Of a stretch of DNA of 64,000 nt, positions 17,857 through 26,603 are shown in pieces. The DNA lies in contig NZ_CP040106.1 of the NCBI RefSeq assembly GCF_005281475.1, forward strand, positions 191,501 to 255,500, given 5' to 3'. The stretch comes from Echinicola rosea (GTDB lineage: Bacteria; Bacteroidota; Bacteroidia; Cytophagales; Cyclobacteriaceae). A program made the position numbers and the translations under genes. Positions within the stretch are counted from its first letter, which is position 1. Every line of letters starts with the position of its first letter. The notes beneath the pieces are model-generated. The model was given only the letters and a program-made list of their open reading frames with translations. It was not told where the DNA came from and did no database searches.

Positions 17857-18420
17857 TTATTTTCCTTCAATATCTGCCACCAGTTCCTCATACCATGTCT
17901 CACCGTACTTACGGATCAAGGCATCTTTGACAAACTTATAGATGGGGACATTCAGCTCTTTTCCGAGGCCACAGGCTGGGCTACATATATCCCACCGATC
18001 GTAGTTTAGTGCATCATATTCATCGTATTTGGTCACTCGCACTGGATAGAGGTGACAGCTGAGGGGCTTTTTATAATCAATATCCCCTTGGATATGGGCT
18101 TCTTCAATGCCGCATTTTAAGGTACCGTTTTCATCCCGAAGTGCATAAGCGCATTCCCGATTATTTATGGTGGGAGTGCCTTTTTCACCTTCTTGGTCGA
18201 TCACCCAGGCACCTTGCTTTTCTATCGCTTCGATACCTTCTTTGGTAAGGTATTTTTTGATTTTGGGATAGAGTTCTTCCAAAATCTCGGTTTCATCATC
18301 TTCCAAAGGCGCACCTGCATCACCTTCTACACAGCAAGCCCCCTTGCACTTCTCCAAGTTGCAAACGAAGAAATGTTCCTTAAGGTCATCGCTGAGCACT
18401 GCATTACCTACTAATATCAT
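17857..18420 (-). CDS. DUF3109 family protein (cysteine-rich, YkgJ-like)
   Basis: 187 residues from the ATG giving [13 protein letters not shown]; the longer open frame adds 37 poorly fitting residues. It shows the DUF3109 pattern [22 protein letters not shown] near the N-terminus, [20 protein letters not shown] and [13 protein letters not shown]. The conserved cysteines suggest metal or Fe-S binding, as in the related YkgJ family; the function is unknown. The gene is divergent from the RNase P RNA gene. Confidence 0.85.
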   Translation of the reverse strand: MILVGNAVLSDDLKEHFFVCNLEKCKGACCVEGDAGAPLEDDETEILEELYPKIKKYLTKEGIEAIEKQGAWVIDQEGEKGTPTINNRECAYALRDENGTLKCGIEEAHIQGDIDYKKPLSCHLYPVRVTKYDEYDALNYDRWDICSPACGLGKELNVPIYKFVKDALIRKYGETWYEELVADIEGK

Positions 18421-18542
18421 AAATTGTCTCTTTTCCGGTACAAAGTTAGAAAAAGTACGTCGCATATCCCTCTCCATTTGCCAAAGCATCACATTGGAGC
18501 ACAACATTTCTATAGATTGATGAAAAATCAACGGAAATTAAC

Positions 18543-18550
18543 TTATTTTG
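18543..18550 (+). promoter_or_regulatory. Candidate -7 element for rnpB
   Basis: TTATTTTG differs from the TAnnTTTG consensus at one position and ends four bases before the first paired base of the RNase P RNA. A TTG lies at 18517-18519, 23 bases upstream. Confidence 0.45.
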
Positions 18551-18554
18551 CAAG

Positions 18555-18946
18555 GTGCAAGCTGACTTGTCGCTCCGACCCTAGTGGTCGGTGAGGAAAG
18601 TCCGGGCAACATAGAGCGCCATACTTCCTAACGGGAAGGGGGACTGCTGGAGACAGCAGGGCTACAGACAGTGCCACAGAAAACAAACCGCTCCGTCCTT
18701 TATGGATGGAGTAAGGGTGAAAAGGTGAGGTAAGAGCTCACCGGGCAGCGGGTGACCGATGTCGCATGGCAAACCTTATGGGTTGAAAGATCAAATAGGC
18801 TCCGGTCCAAGGGCTGCTCGTCCAATTCCCGCCTCGGCGGGAAAACCGGAGTGGGTAGATCGATAGATCCTGGTCGCGAGGCCAGGGCCAGATAAATGAC
18901 AAGTACCCGCCACGGCGGGGACAGAACCCGGCTTATAGGCTTGCAC
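18555..18946 (+). ncRNA. rnpB: RNase P RNA (M1, class A)
   Basis: The ends pair as P1: GTGCAAGC at 18555-18562 with GCTTGCAC at 18939-18946. The universally conserved core is present: GAGGAAAGTCCGGGC near 18593-18607 and ACAGAACCCGGCTTATAGGC near the 3' end, with GGTAAGAGCTCACC and a GCATGGCAAACC segment between them. The length of about 392 bases fits a class A RNase P RNA. It is the catalytic subunit that removes 5' leaders from pre-tRNAs. The response regulator gene begins 28 bases downstream, with no terminator visible between them. Confidence 0.96.
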
Positions 18947-18974
18947 ATTTATCATTTAACATTAACAACTACTT

Positions 18975-20132
18975 ATGCCGAAAATCCTGATTATCGATGA
19001 TGAAAAAGTCATCAGATCTACGCTCAAAGAAATTTTAGAATACGAAAATTATGAAATCCACGAGGCACAGGATGGTGTAGAAGGACTAAAAAAAATAGAA
19101 AGCCAGGATTTTGATTTGGTGCTATGTGATATCAAAATGCCCAAAATGGATGGACTGGAAGTACTGGACAAGGTCTATCAATCCGACAAACAACCCCAAT
19201 TCATCATGATATCCGCACACGGCTCCATCGAATCTGCGGTAGAAGCCACCAAAAAAGGCGCCTTTGACTTTATCCCCAAACCGCCAGATCTCAATAGGCT
19301 TCTCCTTACGGTCAGAAATGCATTGGAGAAGAAAGATTTGGTCACCGAAACCAAGGTACTTAAGAAAAAGCTGTCTAAAAAACTGGATATGGTGGGCGAA
19401 TCCGCTGCAATTCAGCAAGTAAAGGAGACCATCGAAAAAGTAGCTCCAACGGATGCACGCGTACTCATCACCGGCCCCAACGGGACAGGTAAAGAGCTCG
19501 TTGCCCACTGGCTCCACCAAAAAAGTGGACGAAACAAGTCACCATTTATTGCCGTGAACTGCGCAGCCATTCCTGCAGAACTAATCGAAAGTGAACTTTT
19601 CGGACATGAAAAAGGTGCTTTTACTTCTGCCAACAAACAGCGACAGGGGAAGTTTGAGCAGGCCAATGGTGGTACGATCTTTTTAGATGAAATTGGAGAC
19701 ATGAGCCTTTCTGCTCAGGCCAAAGTACTCCGAGCGCTTCAAGAGCACAAGATTTCCCGTGTTGGTGGAGATAAAGATATCAAAATAGATGTCAGAGTTT
19801 TGGCGGCTACCAACAAGGACTTAAGAAAAGAGATCGAGGAAAACAACTTTCGCGAAGACCTCTACCATAGGCTTAGCGTAATCTTGATCCAAGTACCCGC
19901 ACTAAAAGACCGAAAAGAAGATATTCCCCTACTGGTGGACCGTTTCTTGGAAGACATTGCCAAGGAGTATGGTACTTCCAAAAAGGACATTGAGGATAAA
20001 GCAGTAGCAAAACTGCAAGAATATCCGTGGACAGGAAATATCCGGGAGCTTAGAAATGTAGTAGAAAGACTGATAATCCTGGGAGGAAAAACAATTTCCT
20101 TAGATGACATAAAAAAATACGCTGACTTTTGA
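18975..20132 (+). CDS. Sigma54-type response regulator, REC-AAA, without a DNA-binding domain
   Basis: 385 residues: a receiver domain (about 1-120, acidic pocket IDDE, phospho-acceptor D52, Lys in IPKPP) and a sigma54-activator AAA+ domain (about 140-375) with Walker A ending at K173 in GPNGTGKE and FLDEIGD as Walker B. The protein stops right after the AAA lid (LDDIKKYADF), so the Fis-type helix-turn-helix of NtrC is missing. The sigma54-contacting loop reads GAFTSA (214-219) in place of GAFTGA. It may activate from solution or do something other than classic activation. No partner kinase is adjacent. Confidence 0.9.
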   Translation: MPKILIIDDEKVIRSTLKEILEYENYEIHEAQDGVEGLKKIESQDFDLVLCDIKMPKMDGLEVLDKVYQSDKQPQFIMISAHGSIESAVEATKKGAFDFIPKPPDLNRLLLTVRNALEKKDLVTETKVLKKKLSKKLDMVGESAAIQQVKETIEKVAPTDARVLITGPNGTGKELVAHWLHQKSGRNKSPFIAVNCAAIPAELIESELFGHEKGAFTSANKQRQGKFEQANGGTIFLDEIGDMSLSAQAKVLRALQEHKISRVGGDKDIKIDVRVLAATNKDLRKEIEENNFREDLYHRLSVILIQVPALKDRKEDIPLLVDRFLEDIAKEYGTSKKDIEDKAVAKLQEYPWTGNIRELRNVVERLIILGGKTISLDDIKKYADF

Positions 20133-20147
20133 TCAGCGTATTTTTTT
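20111..20147 (+). terminator. Bidirectional terminator between the response regulator and a small lipoprotein gene
   Basis: AAAAAAATACGCTGA pairs with TCAGCGTATTTTTTT around a seven-base loop that contains the response-regulator stop codon. It overlaps the stop codon of the convergent small gene by two bases. Confidence 0.85.
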
Positions 20148-20265
20148 ATCCTTTTACTTCTTGGTTATCCATTGCCTTGGCGTAAGCAGGGCAAGGCTTG
20201 CTTGACGCGCACGCTCCCATTGCCAACAAGCCGGAAGCGAGAATTACAGCTACTAGTCTTCTCAT
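20146..20265 (-). CDS. Small lipoprotein, 39 residues
   Basis: A short frame with a complete lipoprotein signal: MRRLVAVILASGLLAMGAC, followed by a 21-residue mature part that begins CASSKPCPAY and ends KAMDNQEVKG. The lipobox (L-A-M-G-A-C) places it in the envelope, probably the outer membrane. The stop codon falls in the shared terminator hairpin. Its second Cys next to Pro (KPCPAY) could form a disulfide. Function unknown; the evidence for coding is the textbook signal sequence. Confidence 0.7.
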   Translation of the reverse strand: MRRLVAVILASGLLAMGACASSKPCPAYAKAMDNQEVKG

Positions 20266-20321
20266 ACTAAAATCAGTTTTTATCCAAATCAAATATGTTC
20301 AATATTAGAAGGAATACAAAA

Positions 20322-21326
20322 TTAATTGACCATTAAATTACACCCTCTAATCTCACTATTGTCAAATCGCCCTAGGATTTCAACCCTCCCTTGGCTGTCA
20401 AACCGTCCCAAATCCTGTGTCTCGATAAAGGCACAAGAATGGAAATTGGCCAGATCAATGATGTTGACACCACCTTGTTTCCGGGGGCTCCAAGACAGCG
20501 GGTCATTGACATCCCTAAGCATGACACGCATACTGGAAGGAAGCTGGTATTTCCCATCTCCCAACGAATATGCCTGGGACATCAATTCCGTCATGCCGTA
20601 CTCGGAATGAATACGAGGCTGTTTAAACGCCTGTGTAAGTACCTCATGCACCTCCTCTCGAATCATTTCCTTTCTGCGCCCTTTCATACCGCCTGTCTCC
20701 ATTACGATTAAATTATCCATTTCAGGAAAATCCTCCCCAAACTGCTCGGCCAAGTCCAACAAAGCAAACGTTACCCCCAGCAACAACACCCTTTTCCCGT
20801 CCTTCAATTGCCTCAGATGATAAAGCCGATCGATCAGTACATCGTAATTGTACAAATAGAATCCGGATTGGTCAGAGCCAGATTCCTTGATATAATGGTC
20901 GGCCATGGCCACCAGTGAGCTTCCCTTCCGCTCTAGGTATGCCGGCAAAAGTGCGAGCACATGAAAATCCCTAAGTGGACCATAAATTTGCTCAAAAATC
21001 CTCTCAGAATGCCTCAGATAATATTCCTCAGACCAAATAAAATGCCTGCTCGTAACCTGGCCAGTAGTACCGCTACTGGAATAAAACGACTCAAATCCAT
21101 CCTCTGGCCCACTCACCACCTTATGTGATTTAAAAAAACGGATCGGCAAGAAGGGGATCTCATCCACCGCTTTCACTTCAACAGGATTGATGCCACGAGC
21201 ATCCAAATACGCTTTATAGATCGTATTTTCTTTCGCTTGGTAATGAAACAGCTCCATCGCCAATGACCCGAAATCACCAGGCCCCATACGCTGCACCTGT
21301 TCCGAAAAACTTTTGAAATAATTCAT
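20322..21326 (-). CDS. LuxE/acyl-protein synthetase-like acyl-adenylate enzyme
   Basis: 334 residues from MNYFKSFSEQVQRMG; an ATG eight codons earlier is less likely. The ATP/AMP motif of adenylating enzymes is seen as SSSGTTGQ near residue 87, and later METGGMKGRR and HSEYGMTELMSQAY match the A5-like region of ANL enzymes. Relatives include LuxE and acyl-transferases in surface polysaccharide or lipid pathways. Which acid it activates cannot be told. It is divergent from the lipoprotein gene on the right. Confidence 0.8.
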   Translation of the reverse strand: MNYFKSFSEQVQRMGPGDFGSLAMELFHYQAKENTIYKAYLDARGINPVEVKAVDEIPFLPIRFFKSHKVVSGPEDGFESFYSSSGTTGQVTSRHFIWSEEYYLRHSERIFEQIYGPLRDFHVLALLPAYLERKGSSLVAMADHYIKESGSDQSGFYLYNYDVLIDRLYHLRQLKDGKRVLLLGVTFALLDLAEQFGEDFPEMDNLIVMETGGMKGRRKEMIREEVHEVLTQAFKQPRIHSEYGMTELMSQAYSLGDGKYQLPSSMRVMLRDVNDPLSWSPRKQGGVNIIDLANFHSCAFIETQDLGRFDSQGRVEILGRFDNSEIRGCNLMVN

Positions 21327-21400
21327 CGTTTTATTATCTATAATGCACAAATTTAAGCAAATTTAAGATTGACTCTATATAATCAACTATTACTGGCCAT

Positions 21401-22072
21401 ATGAAAGCAAAAAGCTATGTATATATATTGGTTCTAATTTTTTCTGCAGGTGCCTGTGTATCTCCACCTGATAATTTCCCCACTGTTCCAGAAATCAGTT
21501 ATGCTGGACTATCCTACCTAGAATTGGAGGGGGCTTCGGATTCTTTGAAGATAGCCATAAACTTCCGGGATGCCGAAGGGGATCTTGGACTTGACCCAAG
21601 AGAAGACAATCCTCCCTACAATCCCCTCTTTTTCTTCACTGACGATAATGGAGACTATATCACTTATTCCAACCGGCCCGCTGATGCCCCTGATTATAAT
21701 CCAAGAGATTGGGCGGTAGAACCAACCATTAACAACGAAACCATCGAAGACACCCTCTGGGTAGAGCATAACCCGGACTACTACAATATCTTTGTGCGAT
21801 TTTTCATTAAAAGAAATGGTACTTTTAACGAATTCAAGTGGACTGACGCTCCATACTACACCACCTTTGACGGGCGCTTTCCGCTGATCCTTAATGACAA
21901 CAACCAGAGGGCGGTAGAAGGAACCATTGAATATGCCATGCTTTCCTCAGGATGGAGATCCATCTTCCGTAATGATACCGTCCGCTTGGACCTTCAGATC
22001 CAGGATCGAGCCCTAAACAAAAGCAATGTAGTCTCCACGCCGGAGTTCACCCTCAACCAAATCCAGCAGTAA
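21401..22072 (+). CDS. Lipoprotein of unknown function
   Basis: 223 residues with a clear lipoprotein signal (MKAKSYVYILVLIFSAGAC-V). The mature part starts SPPDNFPTVPEISYAGL and has features seen in many Cytophagales lipoproteins: INFRDAEGDLGL, FFFTDDNGDY and a C-terminal beta-rich part ending LDLQIQDRALNKSN, which recalls an immunoglobulin-like fold. No enzymatic motif. The gene is followed directly by a strong terminator. Confidence 0.8.
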   Translation: MKAKSYVYILVLIFSAGACVSPPDNFPTVPEISYAGLSYLELEGASDSLKIAINFRDAEGDLGLDPREDNPPYNPLFFFTDDNGDYITYSNRPADAPDYNPRDWAVEPTINNETIEDTLWVEHNPDYYNIFVRFFIKRNGTFNEFKWTDAPYYTTFDGRFPLILNDNNQRAVEGTIEYAMLSSGWRSIFRNDTVRLDLQIQDRALNKSNVVSTPEFTLNQIQQ

Positions 22073-22073
22073 T

Positions 22074-22120
22074 AAACCAAAACGGCTTAAATCAGCAATT
22101 GATTTAAGCCGTTTTGGTTT
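22074..22120 (+). terminator. Terminator after the 21401-22072 lipoprotein gene (bidirectional)
   Basis: AAACCAAAACGGCTTAAATC and GATTTAAGCCGTTTTGGTTT form a perfect 20-bp stem around AGCAATT. It also faces the convergent E1 gene. Confidence 0.85.
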
Positions 22121-22168
22121 ACGCTCCATTCTAGGGGCGCAACATCCTACTCATGATAATCTCTCCTA

Positions 22169-24583
22169 TTACCACATAGGATAGCCGACAGGATCCACCT
22201 CGTGCATGATTAGATAAGCTTTTTCGATCACATCATCCACGCTCGGTTTGGAGAAATAATCCCCATCCGAGGAATAGGCTGGACGGTGCGGCTGTGCAGA
22301 AAGGGTCACTGGCTCAGAATCCAATTGATAATAAGCCTTTTGCTTTTCCAACACCTGCTGCATCATATAAGCAGAGGCACCACCTGGAACATCCTCATCG
22401 GCAAATATGACCCGATTGGTCTTTTTGACAGAGTCCAAAATCAGGTGATCTACATCAAAAGGCAACAGTGTCTGCACGTCTATCACCTCTAGGGAGACAC
22501 CGTATTCCTCCAACTGCTCTGCAGCATCCAAGGCGATACGGCACATGGCACCATAAGTAACTACCGTAATGTCCGTACCTTCTCTCAATACTTCGGGTCG
22601 GCCTAGCGGAACTGTAAATTCCCCAACATTTGAGGGCATGCGTTCTTTTTGTCGATAAGCATTGAGGCATTCGATCATCAGTGCAGGTTCGTCACTTTTC
22701 AGCAGGGTATTATACATTCCTGCCGCCTGCGTCATATTTCGGGGCACACAGACCAACAGTCCGCGCAAACTGCCCAAAATAGCGCTCATCGGCGATCCCG
22801 AATGCCAGACCCCTTCAAGACGGTGCCCCCTCGTCCTTACGATCATCGGAGCCTTTTGGCCACCCTTCGTACGATAATGGAGACAGGCCAAATCATCTGT
22901 CAGCGTCATTAAGGCATAATAAATATAATCCAAATACTGGATTTCGGCAATAGGGCGCAGTCCACGAAGTGCTGTACCAATCCCTTGGCCAATTATGGTC
23001 ATTTCACGAATTCCAGTATCCGTAACACGTAAATCTCCATGCTTCTCCTGAAGTCCAGCAAACGCCTGGTTTACATCGCCGATTTTTCCGACATCCTCAC
23101 CAAAAGCAAATACCCTCGGATCATTGGTGAGCATCTGGTCAAAACATGCTTGTAAAATTTCTCTTCCGTCCACTTTCGGGGAGGTCTCAGTATATTCAGG
23201 AGCGACTACCTCAATACGTTGATTCCCTTCTTCAGATTCACTGTAAAGATGGCTATTATAACGATCATAATTGAGCTTTTTCTGCTCTTCATACCATTGT
23301 TTTAAAAGTGTCCTGGCTTCTTCCGCATCAAAACGCATCAACAAAAGCGTCTTTCTAACAGCTCCAAAAACATCTTTTCTGATTGGATTAAGCGTTTTGG
23401 ACAAATCATCTGCAAGCTGACTGAGTACATTTTGCTGCTTACTATTACTTGCTGCATCCTTGATCAGACCAACGACCACTTTAAGGTCAGATTTAATATC
23501 TTCTGTAAAGGATTTCCAAGCTTTTTCCTTCTGTTCCTTCACAAAGCGAACAGCCTCTTTATCGATTTCGTCCAGTTCCTCCTCGGTGGCGATACCGTTT
23601 TCCAGAATGTAGGAACGAAACATCAAGTTACAATCATGGTCCGCCTCCCACTGCAATCTTTCCTTGGACTTATAGCGCTCATGGGAGCCAGAAGTAGAGT
23701 GTCCTTGCGGCTGTGTCATTTCGACCACATGAATCAACGAAGGCACGGAATGTCTCCTAGCCAGCTCTTCGGACTTTTTATAGGCAGCATGAAGGGACTC
23801 ATAATCCCAGCCTTTGGCAACAATTATCTCCACACCAGCCTTACCTTCTTCCCGCTGATACCCAGCCAAGGCTTCCGAAATACTGCCTTTGGTGGTCTGG
23901 AACTCATTGGGCACTGAAATACCATAGTCATCATCCCACACCGAAATAATGAGCGGGATCTGCAAAACACCTGCTGCATTTACGGTTTCTAAAAACATCC
24001 CTTCGGCACAGGAAGCATTTCCAATGGTTCCCCAAGCAATTTCATTCCCGAGCCCTTTGAATTGCTTCAATCCCTGAAGTGCTTGATTCTCCCTAAACAG
24101 CTTGGACGCATAACCCAAACCGATCAGTCGGGGCACCTGACCAGCAGTAGGTGAAATATCACCACCTGAGTTTTTGGTATTTTTAATGTCTTTCCAAGAA
24201 CCATCATCATTCAGTGAGCGAGTGGCAAAGTGCCCATTCATCAAACGCCCACCAGAAGCAGGCTCTTCCTTGACCTCAGTATGCGCATAGAGCTGTGCAA
24301 AATATTCCTGCAGCCTCAACTCTTCAATCGCCAGCATAAAGGTCTGATCACGGTAATAGCCCGAGCGCCAATCGCCCTTTCTAAAATATCGCGCCATGAC
24401 CACTTGCGCCAGTTCCTTGCCGTCACCGAAAATCCCAAACTTAGCCTTGCCCATAAAGACCTCTTTCCTCCCCATCAAAGAAGCTTGACGACTCTGCTGA
24501 ACAATCCTATAATCAAATAAAATTTGATCCTTCTCTAAATCTAGATTAACCTTATGTCTTGGTAACGTTTCCAATTCTATCAT
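22169..24583 (-). CDS. Fused alpha-beta 2-oxoacid dehydrogenase E1 (branched-chain or pyruvate type)
   Basis: 804 residues that combine both E1 chains. The alpha part (about 1-360) has GGDISPTAGQVPRLIGLGYA and the ThDP/Mg region GTIGNASCAEGMFLETVNAAG; it is joined by a helical linker (about 375-465) to a beta part (about 475-804) with FAFGEDVGKIGDVNQAF, PIAEIQYLDYIYYA and VIDVQTLLPFD. E1 decarboxylates a 2-oxoacid on ThDP and acylates the lipoyl group of E2. The classic GDG of the ThDP motif is replaced by GNA. Branched-chain oxoacid substrates are most likely, but E2/E3 genes are not adjacent. Confidence 0.88.
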   Translation of the reverse strand: MIELETLPRHKVNLDLEKDQILFDYRIVQQSRQASLMGRKEVFMGKAKFGIFGDGKELAQVVMARYFRKGDWRSGYYRDQTFMLAIEELRLQEYFAQLYAHTEVKEEPASGGRLMNGHFATRSLNDDGSWKDIKNTKNSGGDISPTAGQVPRLIGLGYASKLFRENQALQGLKQFKGLGNEIAWGTIGNASCAEGMFLETVNAAGVLQIPLIISVWDDDYGISVPNEFQTTKGSISEALAGYQREEGKAGVEIIVAKGWDYESLHAAYKKSEELARRHSVPSLIHVVEMTQPQGHSTSGSHERYKSKERLQWEADHDCNLMFRSYILENGIATEEELDEIDKEAVRFVKEQKEKAWKSFTEDIKSDLKVVVGLIKDAASNSKQQNVLSQLADDLSKTLNPIRKDVFGAVRKTLLLMRFDAEEARTLLKQWYEEQKKLNYDRYNSHLYSESEEGNQRIEVVAPEYTETSPKVDGREILQACFDQMLTNDPRVFAFGEDVGKIGDVNQAFAGLQEKHGDLRVTDTGIREMTIIGQGIGTALRGLRPIAEIQYLDYIYYALMTLTDDLACLHYRTKGGQKAPMIVRTRGHRLEGVWHSGSPMSAILGSLRGLLVCVPRNMTQAAGMYNTLLKSDEPALMIECLNAYRQKERMPSNVGEFTVPLGRPEVLREGTDITVVTYGAMCRIALDAAEQLEEYGVSLEVIDVQTLLPFDVDHLILDSVKKTNRVIFADEDVPGGASAYMMQQVLEKQKAYYQLDSEPVTLSAQPHRPAYSSDGDYFSKPSVDDVIEKAYLIMHEVDPVGYPMW

Positions 24584-24974
24584 ATTTAAATATTAACAGC
24601 TATTTTGGGTTTTTCAAGGTACTTCAAAAATACTGAATTTTAAGTTCTATACAAATAGAACCCTTAAGTATTAACGCTCAAAACCCATAGTAAATTTCAA
24701 AAATAATTAAACTTAACAACCCCGTTAAAATAATATTCCGACAATAATGAAATCACTACAAAATTACAATATTTTAAAATTTTAACTGATTGTATTAAAG
24801 TAACGTCAATTTTTGAAAATTCTTTTACCAAATAAAAAACATTTAAAAAGAATTGTTTTAAAACTTTATACACATGAGATCAGTTTATTGGAATTTTATT
24901 CTTTAATTACATATTTTTCTTACCCATACCAAAATAATCAATAAGTATCTAACAACCAATCACATTACAGTTAG
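24584..24974. other. AT-rich gene-free spacer between the E1 gene and ald
   Basis: About 390 bases, mostly poly-A/T tracts, between two divergent genes. It must carry both promoters; apart from the ald -7 element I see no structured element. Confidence 0.5.
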
Positions 24975-24982
24975 TATATTTG
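24975..24982 (+). promoter_or_regulatory. Bacteroidota-type -7 element for ald
   Basis: TATATTTG matches TAnnTTTG exactly and lies 33 bases before the ald ATG. No clear TTG -33 element is visible at the right distance. Confidence 0.55.
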
Positions 24983-25015
24983 CAAGGTAAGTAGTACATC
25001 CAACCAATAACAGTT

Positions 25016-26134
25016 ATGATCATAGGGATTCCCAAAGAGATTAAAAACAACGAAAACAGAGTTGCCCTAACTCCTGCTGGCGCTCAAGAACTGGTCAAAA
25101 GAGGCCACACTGTATATGTACAACACACCGCTGGTGATGGCAGCGGTTTTCCAGACCACGTTTATGAAGAAGCGGGAGCCAAAATCCTTCCCACTATTGA
25201 GGAGACCTACCGCATCGCTGACATGATCATGAAGGTCAAAGAACCCATCGAACCTGAGTATGACCTGGTCCGCGAAGACCAACTTTTGTTCACCTATTTC
25301 CACTTTGCTTCCCACGAGCCCTTGACCAATGCGATGATCAAAAGCAAGTCAGTTTGCTTGGCATATGAAACAGTTGAAAAACCAGGAGGCGGCCTTCCTT
25401 TACTTGTCCCTATGTCCGAAGTAGCTGGTAGAATGGCCACACAAAAAGGTGCAAATTACCTAGAGAAACCACTGGGTGGGAAAGGCATCCTGATGGGCGG
25501 CGTACCCGGAACCTTACCTGCAAAAGTCCTGATTTTAGGTGGAGGAATAGTAGGAACACAAGCCGCTTGGATGGCAGCAGGGATGAAGGCCGATGTCACC
25601 ATCCTGGATGTTTCGCTCCCCCGGATGAGATACCTTTCCGACGTGATGCCTGCGAACGTAAAAACCAGAATGTCCAATGAATACAACATCAGGGAACTGA
25701 TCAAAACAGCCGACTTGATTATTGGCGCGGTACTTATCCCAGGAGCCAAGGCACCACACTTGATCACCAGGGACATGCTGAAGGAAATGCAGCCGGGCAC
25801 AGTATTGGTGGATGTTGCGGTAGATCAAGGAGGATGCATCGAAACCTGTAAGCCCACCACACACCAAGACCCGACCTTCACCATTGATGGTGTATTGCAT
25901 TATTGCGTCGCCAATATGCCTGGAGCAGTACCTTATACCTCCACTATCGCACTGACCAATGCCACCCTTCCTTATGCTATCCAATTGGCTGATAAGGGAT
26001 GGAAAAAAGCCTCTAAAGAAAATGTAGAGTTAGCAACAGGACTGAATGTGATAAAAGGGGATGTAGTTTATAAGGCTGTAGCTGATGCTTTTGACCTTCC
26101 ATTCACCGCAGTTGAAAAACACTTAGCAAACTAA
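25016..26134 (+). CDS. ald: Alanine dehydrogenase
   Basis: 372 residues, standard length. It starts MIIGIPKEIKNNENRVALTPAGA, the family signature; the NAD-binding Rossmann motif is ILGGGIVGTQAAWMAAGM (near 175), and the active-site region includes KVKEPIEPEY and HFASHEPL. It interconverts L-alanine and pyruvate plus ammonia with NAD. The gene is monocistronic, with its own -7 element upstream and a terminator downstream. Confidence 0.95.
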   Translation: MIIGIPKEIKNNENRVALTPAGAQELVKRGHTVYVQHTAGDGSGFPDHVYEEAGAKILPTIEETYRIADMIMKVKEPIEPEYDLVREDQLLFTYFHFASHEPLTNAMIKSKSVCLAYETVEKPGGGLPLLVPMSEVAGRMATQKGANYLEKPLGGKGILMGGVPGTLPAKVLILGGGIVGTQAAWMAAGMKADVTILDVSLPRMRYLSDVMPANVKTRMSNEYNIRELIKTADLIIGAVLIPGAKAPHLITRDMLKEMQPGTVLVDVAVDQGGCIETCKPTTHQDPTFTIDGVLHYCVANMPGAVPYTSTIALTNATLPYAIQLADKGWKKASKENVELATGLNVIKGDVVYKAVADAFDLPFTAVEKHLAN

Positions 26135-26169
26135 AAATCAATCCCTTAAAAAGGATATTTCCCAAATAT

Positions 26170-26210
26170 AAATAAAAAGACTGCTTAGTAAGGCAGTCTT
26201 TTTATTTTTT
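26170..26210 (+). terminator. Terminator after ald
   Basis: AAATAAAAAGACTGC pairs with GCAGTCTTTTTATTT around a short loop, and the T-run continues. Confidence 0.85.
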
Positions 26211-26603
26211 GACGCAAACTACAGGACCTGTCCCAGTATGGAACGACGTGAAAAAGTTGGGAAATAGATTCCGATTGGAGCTAATAGCATCTAGGTAACG
26301 CAAATGATGAAGATTATCGCTGATCTTTTTCCTACCCAGAATCAATGCTGCTTAGTTAAGGAAACTTCTTTCTTTTCATACACCTAAAAGGACTTTTTTG
26401 ATTGACTTTGGCTGGGAAAACCTGATCATCTTAGTGAATTTTATCCTTTTCCTTTTTTTCCATTAATGAAGAAAGAAAAAAATCTAGGCCGGTGATATGC
26501 TTTTTATGGCCGTTTTATGCATTAGCCTATCTATTACGAGCTGATACTACTTCAAAATCAACCGAGTTAAACGTAACAAATGCCCTTGCCACGGCAATCC
26601 CTT
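26211..26603. other. Gene-free spacer between the ald terminator and the hutH stop
   Basis: About 390 bases between two converging genes. No frame with coding character, no strong hairpin and no repeat were recognised. Confidence 0.5.
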
